Assembly: GCA_034509755.1 (NCBI GenBank)
Contig: CM067559.1
Location: forward strand, 13,560,501 to 13,624,500
Direction of reading: 5' to 3'
Source: Anisodus tanguticus
Lineage: Eukaryota > Streptophyta > Magnoliopsida > Solanales > Solanaceae
DNA: 64,000 nucleotides
The translations under genes were made by a program, and so were the position numbers. Shown here one piece after another: positions 32,293-43,350 of this stretch. Within the stretch, counting starts at the first letter, position 1; each line of letters opens with the position of its first letter. The notes beneath the pieces were generated by a model. That model worked only from the letters and a program-made list of their open reading frames with translations, had not been told where the DNA came from and ran no database searches.

Positions 32293-32320
32293 AATAGCCG
32301 CTCTACCTACCAAGATGGAG
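32293..32320 (+). repeat. Right copy of the 28-bp duplication flanking EPRV2
   Basis: It is identical to 23949-23976. The LINE 3' tail resumes directly after it. Confidence 0.9.
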
Positions 32321-32390
32321 ATAAGGTCTGTATACACTCTACCCTTCCCAGACTCACTGTGTGAGATTTCACTGGATATGTTGTTGTTTG
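32321..32390 (+). other. End of the LINE 3' tail
   Basis: ATAAGGTCTGTATACACTCT, a CCCAGACTCACTGTGTGAGATTTCACTGG-type hairpin block (split here by substitutions) and GTTGTTGTTTG form the standard Solanaceae LINE/SINE 3' end. It directly abuts the LINE target duplication at 32391. Confidence 0.8.
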
Positions 32391-32402
32391 TATTCCTACT
32401 GA

Positions 32403-32728
32403 TAATTACCTTGGAGCCTTTTGATTTGTGCGCTATAACCTATAACCTATCACTACAATCACATATCTTAGAAATGTGCACTTGTTTGCTCTCGACTCAA
32501 GTTTACCATCCCTCACATGAGCATAAGGACATTTAAATATTTTTAAATTAAGGTAATCAGCAGGCGAACTAGACCATATCTTAAAAGGAGTTTTATACTC
32601 AATATCTACTGATGTAGATTCGTTGACCAAGTAACAAGTTGTATTGATTGCTTCAACCCAAAAATTCTTGCTAACATATGAGTTAAAAAGCATATTTCAT
32701 GCCCTGTCACAACCAGTTTTTTTGGTAT
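32403..32728 (-). pseudogene. Integrase C-terminal part of the old - strand copia
   Basis: SKNFWVEAINTTCYLVNEST, YKTPFKIWSSSPADYLNLKI, CPYAHVRDGKLESRANKCTF and GYRL match the end of the copia integrase and the chromatin-side domain. The frame runs through the LINE target duplication into IISRNI, so the LINE cut this gene. Confidence 0.75.
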
Positions 32729-33065
32729 TGTTAAGAGTCCACATCGAATATGGAATGAGATAATAGACTCTTTATATGGACTTGGACAATTCTCATCTTA
32801 GAAGCTAGCTTTTGGGGTTGAATTAGACTCAAGATCCATTCTTTATATGGTATCAGAGTCAAGCTCATTCAAATTCTTTGTCCACCGATGTTGGACCCCC
32901 AAATTATATTATCCACGCTCCAGTTAACAAGGTCTGGACGTGCGGAAATAGTGTTAAGAGTCTCACATTGGATAAGGAATGGGAACTCCTTATATGGACT
33001 TGAACAATTCTCACCCTAAAAGTTAGCTTTTGGAGTTGAGTTAGGGCCAAGATCCATTCTTTACA
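32729..33065 (+). mobile_element. TRIM 2
   Basis: This is the same family as TRIM 1. The left repeat is 32729-32847 (TGTTAAGAGTCC...), the primer-binding site TGGTATCAGAGTC is at 32848-32860, and the right repeat is 32952-33065. Flanking pentamers (GGTAT and CATAT) match at only three positions, so the duplication is degraded or the ends are shifted. It lies in the copia integrase gene. Confidence 0.78.
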
Positions 33066-33096
33066 CATATATTGTGTAACATAATTTTCTTGTGGT

Positions 33097-33234
33097 CCGG
33101 CCCTTCAAGCCGTGGAAACTGCCTCTTGCAGAAATGCAAGGTAAGGCTGCGTACAATAGACCCTTGTGGTTCGGCCCTTTCCCAAATCCCGCGCATAGCG
33201 GGAGCTTAGTACACCGGACTACTTTTTTTTTTAT
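33097..33234 (+). mobile_element. 5'-truncated Solanaceae SINE (SolS/TS-like) with 16-bp TSD
   Basis: The body is 138 bp with GGTAAGGCTGCGTACAATAG, GCGCATAGCGGGAGCTTAGT and a poly-T run before the 3' end, a recognised Solanaceae SINE 3' region. ATAATTTTCTTGTGGT is repeated exactly at 33081-33096 and 33235-33250. No A/B-box head is present, so it is 5' truncated. It inserted into the copia integrase frame next to RTPQEN. Confidence 0.85.
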
Positions 33235-33250
33235 ATAATTTTCTTGTGGT

Positions 33251-33840
33251 GTTCTGATACAAATGCGGGGTATTATTCTGTCATCTATGATGTAGAACTC
33301 ATTGAACTCTGAATAGAGAAATTTCAACATATTGTCAGTTCAAAGACACTTAACTTTTCTTTATATCTGCCTCTTATCTATCGTCTTCCATATAACAAAT
33401 GTCAGAAATGCCTCATATTTTACTTTCTTCAGAAAATATACCTAGACTATTCGTAAATAATTGTCAATCAAAGTGATAAAATACCTGGCATCACTCTTTA
33501 AGAGAACTTTATTTGGACAACACAAGTCTGAATGTATATAAATTTAACTTGTCTCTTGTCTTGTGCTTTGTCTTCTTGATGAGATTTTACTTTTGTCTGG
33601 TTACCAAATACACAATGCTCATAAAAATCAAAGATGATTTTTGTACCCATTCATCAAATTATATTGTCACTCATATGAGCAAATCTCAAGTGCCATAACT
33701 GAGACTGATTCAGATCACTCTCTAACAGCTACAACAACTTTCCTTCAACTACACTGTCCAGAAGATAATATCATCTATGTAATGATCCTCTAGGTCATTT
33801 TGAGCTTTTTGATTCTTTTTTCTACAATGACCCTCCTCGT
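33251..33840 (-). pseudogene. GAG-preintegrase and integrase core of the old - strand copia
   Basis: On the - strand LWHLRFAHMSDNII and YEHCVFGNQTKVKS (HHCC module), then ARYFITLIDNYLRIV and VYFLKKVKYEAFLTF, then RICIRTPQEN show copia integrase order with stops and small shifts. Upstream, YIDDIIFWTV precedes LWHLR as in Tork-type elements. Homology stops near 33840. Confidence 0.65.
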
Positions 33841-34037
33841 AGCTTTAGAATGGTGTTCTTGACTTGCGGGGATGGGTGACGGGATTTCTGAGGTAATCGG
33901 GTGAGTATCATAGAGGAATTAGCAAAATTAAAAGTTCTTCAGTTAAGAAATGAGGAATTTTGACTAAAGTCAACATTCAGGGTTAACGTGCTAGGATTTG
34001 AGTTTGCATAGTTCGGTTAGGCCCGCAACGTGATTTA
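33841..34037. other. Unassigned sequence left of the long solo LTR
   Basis: No coding motif was seen. It may belong to the same old gypsy LTR remnant that continues at 37535. Confidence 0.3.
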
Positions 34038-34884
34038 TATAACACCCTGTACGTTCGGGCTATTGTTTGACTCATGTGACATAGATAAACGTATTTTAAC
34101 TCGGATGATCAAGGTTGTATCCAAGTTTGGAGACAATTAAATGTGTTTAAGTGTTTAACAAGGGTTGGAGGTTAAGAAAGTTGAAACGAATGAGTTTCGA
34201 CAAAGTTCGCCTTGAATGAGGTGACATACAAATCGTACACTTATTAGCGTGATAATATCGATTAGAAATAATATTTTTGTGTGCCAAAAGAGGTTATGAA
34301 CTAGTATCATATTGCATTGGCATGGTAATAAGTGTAGGAGTTGTATTAGGAGCAATTTTAGAGCTAAGGATAGCCCTAACATAAAGTTGAGTTTGGTGGT
34401 TCATCACATAATAAAATTTTAAATAATCTCGCACATGATCCAATATCAAACAAGTAAATTTCCCATTATATAAAGAGTTATGGGTGAATTACCTACCCAA
34501 TATAAGGTCCTCGAGTTAAATTTCCAACGCATTAAATTGTTCGACAATCCGACCAATCCGACCTCGGTATAAAGAGTTATACACATTTTACTACAGAGCT
34601 GCGTAGTGCTCAATTGCACGAGGGACATATGGCACATCCAAGGGCGCCGACATATAAGTCCCCAAGTAGGTTTTTAATTCAATTTATTTCATTTCTACTT
34701 CGAAGAGCACACCATAGGAGCTCCAAAAACACTCCCTCATGCTCTTCATATTCAAGGTAAGCTTACCCAAGGTTAAACATGATTATTCCTTCATAGTTTA
34801 CGTATTTCTAGCGTCGATTCTTCTCCGATTCTAGCAAATCAAAGACGTCTTCCAAGAGAATTTGTGAAGAGAACTTTAAGATCC

Positions 34885-35350
34885 TTGGAAGCCAAGGTAA
34901 GATTTCTTTTTCCTCTTCATCTATGAGCTCGTATAAGCATTTTAAAGTATATTTTCATAAGAACTCAGGGATGGTGATCGGTAGCTATGAGTCCAAGTTT
35001 TAAAGATTATATGAGCTATATTGGGGGTTGTTTTGTGTGATATGAAGAGTGGGAAATATTGTTGACCTCGTAAGATGGTTGTATGTTATTGTAGTAAGGT
35101 AGAGAAAGTAGAAGGGTTTGGAAGTCAAGGTAAGGTTCCTTTCCTCCCTTCGTCTATGAGCTCATGTGAGCGTTTTAGTATGTTTTACGATAAGGACTCA
35201 TGAGATGATGATCGGAAGTCTTGAGTCCAAGATTTGTTGTTCGTTGGAGAAGAGTAAGGTTTTTTTTATGTGTTATGAATAACGAGGTTATTGTTTATCT
35301 TCGCATGGAGATTATTTGATTGTTATGTGCTAGAAGAAGGGTTGGGTGTG
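34885..35350. repeat. Two-copy tandem duplication of about 233 bp in the solo LTR
   Basis: A block beginning TTGGAAGCCAAGGTAAG at 34885 recurs at 35118 as TTGGAAGTCAAGGTAAG. Both continue with TC(A/G)TCTATGAGCTC, AGTATRTTTT..RATAAG-like sequence, GATGATCGG and GAGTCCAAG. The copies are diverged. Confidence 0.6.
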
Positions 35351-36174
35351 GAGAACACCATTGTGTTGTGAGTCCTTCGGAGCTTGTCGCTCTCCGATTG
35401 ACGACTTTTCCTTATAGATAAAGCATGATGTTGGTTTGTGATATGTTGATATCAGTCCTTGTCTTTAATAGGCTAAGCATACTGCGGAAGAACTGACTCG
35501 TCGTAGTCATTCTGAAGATTGGAACCCAGACATGCAAGCCTAAATATCTCAATTTTGGAATATCTATCGATTTCCTAGATAAAGAATTTCTTATGAGATA
35601 TAATTTCCCCAAGAAGGTAGATATGCACCATGTGTGAATTGCTAGATGGTTATAAGCTTATAGTACTCCAGTATCCAAAAGTCTCTAGATTCTTAGGTTC
35701 TATTAAGATTCATATGACTTACGATAAGTTCGTTATAAGATGTTGAGTTGTGGAGCCTAATTCACCGCCGAGAGAATTGTAAACTCAAAATTCCTATTTG
35801 ATTATAGTAAAATCTACAACGGCAAAATGGACGTAGCTCTCGCATTGAGGGTGAACCACTATAAATCTGTGTGTGTTATTTGTTCTTTGCTTATTTACCG
35901 TTTTCTGATTAGGTAGGACATAAGATTCCAGATTCAATGAAAGCAAGAGTTGGGTATAATTCGCCCCTAAGTTTGAATGAGTTGTTCGATACATTCTCAA
36001 AGTTATATTTTATCTGTCGAAATATTAGTTCCGCCCTTAGGATTAAACAAGTTTGCTTATATGTGTTTTGAGCTTATGTCTTATATATCGGATAGTACTT
36101 TGTGTCTCCAAATTCTTAGACGAGAAAGATCCTTAAATGAGGAAGTGTTCTCCAAAAGTTGAGAGTTCCTAGTG

Positions 36175-36370
36175 GCCTGTAAGGCCTATCAATTCAGAGA
36201 AGTTTCAGGATGTTCCTTACGTTCTATGCGTTCTTAGGTTGCCTTTAAGGCTTATCAGTTTCAGAAAAGTTTCTCTATGACTTCATTCGTGTTTATATAC
36301 GTTCTCTAGTGCCAATAAGGGCTATCAACTTTAAAGAGACTTTCCATGACATCATCTACGTCTATAGATG
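36175..36370. repeat. Three diverged repeats of about 67 bp in the solo LTR
   Basis: The pattern GCCT(G/T)TAAGGC(C/T)TATCA..TTCAGA(G/A)AAGTTTC occurs near 36175 and 36241, and a third, more diverged copy (GCCAATAAGGGCTATCAACT) lies near 36310. Confidence 0.5.
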
Positions 36371-36576
36371 CTTTTAGAGCTCCAAGCTACATAAAGTTCT
36401 GTGAGTTTCCTATGATATTTTCCTGCTCTGTGGATATGATCATAAGAAGCTATTTATGCTTAATAAATCTAAGAAGATTAATGTGAGACTTTATGCTTGT
36501 AAAGTAGTTGTTGCTCAAAGTGCCATTGTTCAGCTCAAAACCTCTGTCCTTCCTCTTTATGTGCTATGCACCGGGG

Positions 36577-36680
36577 CCGTACTCGACAGACTTTGTCACG
36601 GCGTGCTATACTACGCCCAGGACCGTACTCGACAGGATTTATTATGGCGTGGTATGCTACGCCCGGCCGTACTCAACAAA
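36577..36680. repeat. GC-rich tandem repeat of 44-46 bp, about 2.3 copies
   Basis: CCGTACTCGACAG recurs at 36577, 36623 and (as CCGTACTCAACAA) 36667, with CACGGCGTGCTATACTACGC between copies. Confidence 0.65.
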
Positions 36681-37534
36681 CTAGTAGATTGTAGCTAAAA
36701 GGTTAAGAAGATATTAACCATACATGATGCCGAGGAAGTTCAAGTACCATAATCCAAAAGAAGGTAAGCATATTTCTATCTGATATTCTTAGTTACAGAT
36801 GCTAACCGCAGATTTTACTACAGTTCATTTTATACTATTTCAGACTGATGTTATTTAAGAGCTTTTCATGCTATGTTTCATACTCACTTTTCAAGCTGTG
36901 ATCTATATTTAAGTTGAGATATCTGTCAGATAGATTCCTCATATCTTCGAGCCAAATAATGTCAGGTTACAAGATCTCTTCCTTGAGTATAGTTCCAAGG
37001 ATTATTGCGTTATTTATGTCTTACATACTAGTACTAATCGAGAGTACTTACATCCTTTGATTTCTTGGGACGCTGCATTTCACGATGCAAGTACAGATGT
37101 TCAGAGCATTAGACCTTCCAGTTATACATTAGTTCATCTATTCAGTTCCAGTTGGTAAGCCTCATTTCTATCTGAGGCTGAGTCTAGTTCTTTTTTGTTG
37201 AATAGAGGTTTGGATGGGTTGGGCCGCCCCTGTCCCGCCATTTATATAGTTGTAGATGATATTAGAAGCTTCATAGAACAAAGTCACCTATGTCAGATGT
37301 ACAATTATGTTTTGGACTAAGCTTTGTTCAGCTTTTCATAACAGTTATGTTCTTGAAATATAAAAGATTCCGCAGTTTATATTTAGGAAAAGTTTACATG
37401 GATATTACATGTTATGTGTTTTCCTTTCAGATGTTTTCAAAAGTTATTTAGATTCATATTCATATAGCAGGCTCACTCGGTCAAGTAAAGACACCGAGTG
37501 CCGGTCCGCCTCACTAATATTATGGGGCGTGACA

Positions 37535-38120
37535 TTTTATGACTTAGTCGAGTAGTTGGGACAGATTCTAAGGGGCTCGAGAGTGATTTGGACTGTTGGT
37601 TGAGGAACAATCTAAGTTAAATGATTTAAGTTGACCACGATCAAAATCGGGTAAAGACGATCTTGGATCAATGTTTTTAGTAAGCGAGCAAGTTCGTAGC
37701 ATGTTTTATGACTAAAATGCATATTTGAACGTCTTCGGGAGGTAAAGGATGAGTTTCAGGTATTAAATCGAAATCCAAGAAATATTTGATTATTGTTGGT
37801 TTGCTGGTGTAGTAAACCTTCTTAGATATCATGAGAGGATCTTCCTGTTCGCGAAGAAGGGTGGGAAGGTTGGCCTTCGTGTTCGCGAGTGGGCCACTAC
37901 GTTCGCGAAGGGGAAAGTGTTTTGACCGGGTCAAGGCTACTCATCGTAATTGCAATGGGCTTGTCGCGTTCGCAATGTGTTGGGTCAGGTTGCATTGTGA
38001 TCGCGTTCGCGAAGAAGAGTCGAGGCTGAACAGTGAATTAAGTCTCTAACTTCAAATTTCATTTTTTTTTCATATTTTGAGTACTAGAGCTCAGTTTGAG
38101 GAGATTTCAAAGGCTAGGAT
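37535..38120. repeat. Gypsy-type LTR remnant with GTTCGCGAAG motif cluster
   Basis: This is non-coding. GTTCGCGAAG or a one-base variant occurs at about 37847, 37881, 37901, 37966 and 38005. Such CGCGTTCGCGAAG clusters are familiar from Solanaceae Ty3/gypsy LTRs. The sequence probably continues at 40216-41658 across the solo LTR at 38121. Confidence 0.4.
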
Positions 38121-38724
38121 TGTCACGACCCAATCTGGAGGGCCGCGACGGGCACCCGAGCCTCACCTGCCGGGTACCACTAAGCATACAGTCAACATCT
38201 AATCATAATTAATCACGGCCACAAGGGCCGTCACCCAGTACCCTGCTCACACATAAAAGCTATACACTGGAAAATAACTATGTAAAATCTTAACCAGAAA
38301 GCCCAACTTATATATACATACATACTAAGGCCGACAAGGCCATACATGACTACTATATACAGGACACCGTCTACAAGCCTCTAAAAAAGTACATGACATT
38401 AGAAGGGTCGGGACAGGGCCCCGCCAAACCCATAAATGCAAGCAAAAATTACCATACCAAGATTTGACCGACACTCCGAAACAAGGGGAGTGCTCCAATA
38501 TCCGCTAAGTCAGCAACCTACTAATGCGAATCGTCGCCTTGCCCACGTGAACTTGCGGGCATGAAACGCAGCGTCTTCTAATAAAAGGGACGTCAGTACG
38601 ATTGATGTACTGAGTATGTCAGGCATGAGAGATATCATAACAGAGATACATAAATAAACGAACGTAAACAAATTACGTAAACAAATTGACAAAGAATGCC
38701 AATAGCAACAATCGACGTAAAACA

Positions 38725-38890
38725 ACATTGACAACAACAACCCATAGCAATAGCCGACAGAAATAGCTGACAACAACAACCGATAGAAACAACCGGTAGA
38801 AACAACTGACAGTAACAACTCATAGCAATAGCCGACAGAAACAACTGACAGCAACAGCCGATAGCAACAGCCAACAGAAACAACCGACCA
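38725..38890. repeat. Minisatellite of ACAGAAACAACCG-like units in the solo LTR
   Basis: About a dozen degenerate 11 to 13 base units (GACAGAAACAACYG, GATAGCAACAGCC and variants) lie in tandem. The same place in the LTRs at 54430 and 61095 has only two to three units. Confidence 0.6.
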
Positions 38891-38944
38891 ATAATAAATG
38901 CCTCTGAGGGCCATAATATACCTAAATGTCATGCACAATGCGGT

Positions 38945-38948
<4 letters not shown>

Positions 38949-38988
<40 letters not shown>
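38949..38988. repeat. (TA)n microsatellite in the solo LTR
   Basis: An uninterrupted alternating TA tract of about 40 bases lies at a position also expanded in the LTR at 61185. Confidence 0.9.
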
Positions 38989-38991
<3 letters not shown>

Positions 38992-40215
38992 CCTCATCGG
39001 GCATCTTCTTTCCCATAACAGCCTCTGTTGGCATCATTTCATTTTGGCCTCTGTGGGCATAATCATCATCATATCCTAGCTGATCAGGTGGTCTGCGTAT
39101 CCCGTTTCCCATCCCCAATACATGGTCTAGGGTAATACATGAATAAAGATGCATGGATGACAATAAAACATTCTGAACTTATTTGAGTGACATAATATCC
39201 TTGTATCTTCGGCTAACATTGGGAACATTAACATCTTTCTCATATATCTCAATAAGGATTTAGGAACTTATTTAGACATGCTTTCAACATAGGAATAAAT
39301 AACAGGAACCTCCTTAACTACTAAGAGTAGAATAATTTATGGAACAATATTACGGTTACGTTTCGTTACACAGAACTTGCCAAAAGAAAGAAGAATTTGC
39401 CTTAACATACATATACTTCTGAATTTCAAGAACTAGCCCTCCGTCCGCCTTACTTTACTACCAAGAAATCTCCGACTTTCTTAAATAGAAAAACATTATT
39501 TCTATATTTTATAAGAGAAAGGAAAATAATCCTCAAAGTAAGATCAAGAAAGAAAGAAATCGGAAAGTAGGTTGCTTGTTTACTAAGAATAAGATGTTGC
39601 ATCCATTTTCCTTTTGTGAAATCTCTAGGAGGTGATTTTGTGGAATTAGTTATGCATCTATACACAAGAAATGAATTGGTATATACATATACAAAATCAG
39701 CAACGTAAAAACAAATGTTGAAAAACTAAAGGAAGTTATTTTTTGTACAAAAGAAAAATGTCTATAACATATAATAATGTAAAAAGATATACATATGTGA
39801 GCTTCTCCTTTTACACGTGTGAATCACCTAGCATCCTTATCTGTTTATAAAAATGTTGACACTTATTTACATGCAGCCACGTGGAAAAGGTGGTGTTACT
39901 TACCACTTTTCAATTAATTCCTTGTTCCAATTCACCTATATTTTGGTCATTTTTCTTCACACACTTCATATTCTCATTATTATGCGCACGTTATATAACA
40001 CTAGTCCATAGCCTCATTTTTCACACATAAAATATTACTCCTTATCATCGTCATCACACTTATTTGTCACAAAGTATTTCTGGACTTTATCATTTTATAC
40101 ACCAAGCTCTTGATGTGAATACTTGAATATAACCAAATTTCTCCAGGACTCAGGTCTACTTTCATATGTCTAGCTGCTCAAACCATCGCCTGAAAGTACG
40201 GGGTGTTACAAGGAT

Positions 40216-41658
40216 CACGATTTGGCTCGGGGTAGGTTTCTAATCCTTATTTAATCGATTGATAAATTCATGATTTGGGTTGGTAGAGATAGAGGATAAT
40301 CCAAAGTTAAAATTATGTAATTTCTTGATTTGGAGTCCACTTAATGGATGAATTTAGATAATTTTTTTAATTTAGACTATAATTTTTATGAATAAATCGA
40401 TTCCCAATAAAATTCCAATTTAGCTCTTAAAGGCTCGGATTTGACTTTTGGTTGACTGTTTTTGGGCCCAGAGAATAAGTATGGCAATATGGGTGTTTGT
40501 GAATTCTTGTTTTAACTTACGATGCACATTTGATAGATTCAGAGAATTCCAAGGTAATTTGGAAGGGAAAGATGTTTTTGTTAGTTCATTACTCGGCCTC
40601 GGGTATGTTAAGACTTTTATACTTCGCTTGAGGGACATTTTCTATAAGTAAAGATTAATAAGGTTATTAATAAGGGGTAAGAGCGAAGAGGGGGTCTCAT
40701 ACATGTGATATTATGAGCATTGGTACGAGTATTGGTGCCATGATATGAGTAATGTTGTGATTGTGTAGTTATGGTCCATGACCCAAAAATGTCAAAGCAT
40801 GTGGGCATTAACTATTATGTGCTACTTTCTTAACTTGATTGTTTAGTTGTATTCGTCATTCTATAGAATCTCATACACTTGTGATAATCAAGTTGTTGAA
40901 CTTATTTGAACTAATTGGCTATTAATTCTGGATTACTGAGATATTCATGCTCTTATGTGATTTATCATGCATATGTATTTGATTTGGCTCAATATGATCT
41001 GAGAGATGAGTTTCAAGAAAAGTGATGATTACTTAGCTTAAATGACTGGTTGATAGATAGTTTAGCCTTATAAGGTCGGTTACATGATATTTCAGCCTCA
41101 AAGGTTGGGAGCTCGATGTGATTTGGGAGATCTAGTAATCTGAGCAGGTATATGGACTTAGCGGTCTTCTATGGGTCATATCTCCCGTACAGTCTCGCGG
41201 AGCTTTGTGTGTGTACCAAGAGCATATTGCATTGCATTGCAATGCATCATTCATTCTCTTACTTGATTAAATGATTGGTTGTTTCTCTGATTATCTGTTT
41301 ACTTGAGTGATTGGATTTACTTGAAAATTAATTATCTTTTATCCTGTTGATGGTTCGGCTTTAAGTAAGGTAAGTGGTATGGGTAAACGAGATTTTTTTC
41401 CTAATACTTTGTCACTACTTCTTTCATTGTCGGTCTATGAATATACTGAGTACACGTGCTTTCCGTAATCATACTACACTTGTTGCACTCCTTGTGGTGC
41501 AGATTCAACTCCGAGTACGAGTGGACACTGCATAACTGTTTGAGTCTGAGGTGGTGATATTCAGGAGATCGTGGTGAGCTGCCTGACTATTCCGTAGCAC
41601 CCTTCTCCCTCTATTATTTTATTATTCCTATCTTTCCTTTGTATCCAGACAATGTATT
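40216..41658. repeat. Gypsy-type LTR remnant, non-coding
   Basis: No open frame was seen. It includes GTTGCACTCCTTGTGGTGCAGA and TCCGAGTACGAGTGGACACT near 41482-41530, words typical of the U3/R end of Solanaceae gypsy LTRs. It is probably the continuation of 37535-38120. Short ORFs here have no domain. Confidence 0.4.
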
Positions 41659-43350
41659 TGTCACGACCCAAATCGGAGGGCCATGACAGGCACCCGGACC
41701 TCACCTGCCGAGTATAACTAATCATATAGTCAGAATCTAATCGAAATTGAATATGGGCACCCAAGGGTCGTCACCCAGTACCCTGCTGACATGTAGAAAT
41801 CATAAACTAGAAAGAAGTCTTGTAACATCTTACAAACAAAAGGATTCAACCCATACATATATACATACTAAGGCCGACAAGGCCATATTTGACTGCTATG
41901 CACAAGACACCATCTACAAGCCTCTAAAAGAGTACGCAACATCATAAGGTCGGGACAGGGCCCCTCCATACCCATATGTACATGCAAAAATATTGTACCG
42001 AGATTAGACCGACACTCCAAAACAAGGTGAGTGCTTCAATATCTGTTGAGTCAGCAACCTATTAATGCAGATCGTCGTCTTGCCTACATGAACCTGCGGA
42101 AATGATACGCAGCGTCCCATGATCAAAGGGACGTCAGTACCACTGATGTACCGAGTATGTCAGGCATGGAAAATAGCATAACAGGGATATAAAAATAAAC
42201 TGAGACGAAAAACGACGAACGTAAACAAATTTACGAAATAGCCGACGTAAATAGGCGAGCGATAAAGTAAATGTACCGACCGTAGTGAATGCCTCTGAGG
42301 GCCATAATACGCCTAAATGTCATGGACAATGCGGTATACATATATATATGCGTATATAACGTCATCTCCCTTTAGCCTCTATGGGCATAATTATCATCAT
42401 ATACCAGCTGATCAGTATATAACGTCGTATCCATTTTCCCATCTCCATTATATGGTCCAGGTAATACATGAATAAAAATGCATGAATGACAATAAAATAT
42501 TCTGAGCTTATCTGAGTGACATAATATCCTTGTACCTTCGGCTAACATTAGGAATATTAACATATTTTCCATATACCTCAATAAGGATTTGGGAACATAT
42601 TTAGACATCCTTTTAACATAGGAATAAATAACATGAACATCGTTAACTACTAAGAGTAGAATAATTTATGGAACAACATTATGTTTACGTTTCGTTACAT
42701 GGAATATGCCAAAAGAAAGAACTTATTTGCCTTAACATACCTCAATTCCACTTAATTATCTGAGTCAAGAGGGTTGCTAACACTGTCCGAAAGTATAATA
42801 ATGGATTTCAACTGGAATTTAAATGGTTGTAACGAAATTGGTAGGGAACCATTACGAACAGTAAGTGAGCTCCCATTGATTTCAAATGAACATTACTATG
42901 TTGCTATCTAATCTCTAATGAATTTATGTGCATATATGCAATTCAAAGCCCAAACGTTGCTGCCTTCTCTTTATTTCCTTAGTGGCCATGGGGTCCACCC
43001 ACATCTTAAGCCATGCTTGACACATTAGTTATTATGTGTCACCACTAGACACCCTAAACAAATAGTCACTTAGGTAATTCATTTAAATGCTACACGTAAT
43101 TACCTCCACTAATCTTGTCCCCCATCATAATTTGTCAATTAGCTGATCCTTGTTGTCCCCCGCTATAATTTATTAATTAGTCGATCATTGTTGTCCCACT
43201 TGGTAAGTCCTAAATTAGTTCGGGACCGCATTCTTTTATATACTAAGCTCTTTATTTGCATACGTGCGTATGACATAAATTCCCCAAAGCTCGGGTCTAC
43301 TTGCATACGTCTAGATGCTCAAACCATCGTCCGAAAGTACGGGTGTTACA
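41659..43350 (-). repeat. 3' LTR of chromovirus A (1692 bp)
   Basis: It runs from TGTCACGACCC to GTACGGGTGTTACA (+ strand) and is the same family as 38121-40210. Immediately inside, TCATTTCCCTCTTAGAAAAA (the complement of the polypurine tract) precedes the internal region. Confidence 0.85.

Larger units (their letters stand above)
21193..32390 (+). mobile_element. 5'-truncated RTE-type LINE, split by EPRV2
   Basis: The LINE body is 21193-23976 plus 32321-32390, about 2.85 kb. It has the end of an endonuclease domain, reverse transcriptase, an RTE-type C-terminal domain, a 3' UTR and a GTTGTTGTTTG tail. The 12-bp target duplication TATTCCTACTGA is at 21181-21192 and 32391-32402. Precise excision would rejoin copia sequence across the duplication. 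EPRV2 sits in the 3' tail. The element lacks most of the endonuclease and has many stops, so it is dead. Confidence 0.88.
11103..33840 (-). mobile_element. Old Tork-like Ty1/copia element on the - strand, host of the nested stack
   Basis: Pieces of one - strand copia are spread over 22.7 kb. From its 5' side these are GAG-preintegrase and integrase (33840 to 32403), the integrase/RT spacer (21180-21024), the RT N-terminus and RNase H end (20671-20208), a polypurine-like tract (about 11434-11450) and a 3' LTR (11433-11103). They are separated by a SINE, TRIM 2, a LINE carrying EPRV2, TRIM 1 and a full-length copia. Joining the flanks at each target duplication restores copia-like protein order, which is the main evidence that this is one element. 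The 5' LTR and gag are missing. Confidence 0.7.
34038..37534. repeat. Long solo LTR, about 3.5 kb, non-coding
   Basis: It starts TATAACACCCTGTACGTTCG (probably TGTAACACCC originally) and ends GGGGCGTGACA, giving the form of a Ty3/gypsy LTR. Flanking pentamers ATTTA (34033-34037) and TTTTA (37535-37539) agree at four of five positions. No gag-pol is adjacent on either side, so it is best read as a solo LTR. It contains three separate tandem-duplicated zones, annotated below. Confidence 0.5.
38121..40210 (-). repeat. Solo LTR of the chromovirus family, 2090 bp, TSD AGGAT
   Basis: It begins TGTCACGACCC and ends GTACGGGGTGTTACA (+ strand). It is flanked by AGGAT at 38116-38120 and 40211-40215. 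It is homologous to the LTRs of chromoviruses A, B and C in this window. In genic orientation it lies on the - strand (TGTAACACCCCGTAC start). With an LTR alone and a perfect duplication, it arose by LTR-LTR recombination. Confidence 0.88.

Noticed and set aside
38510..39163. 217-codon - strand frame with an Ile-Tyr run
   Set aside because: It is produced by a TA microsatellite and a minisatellite inside a solo LTR; other LTR copies do not keep it open.
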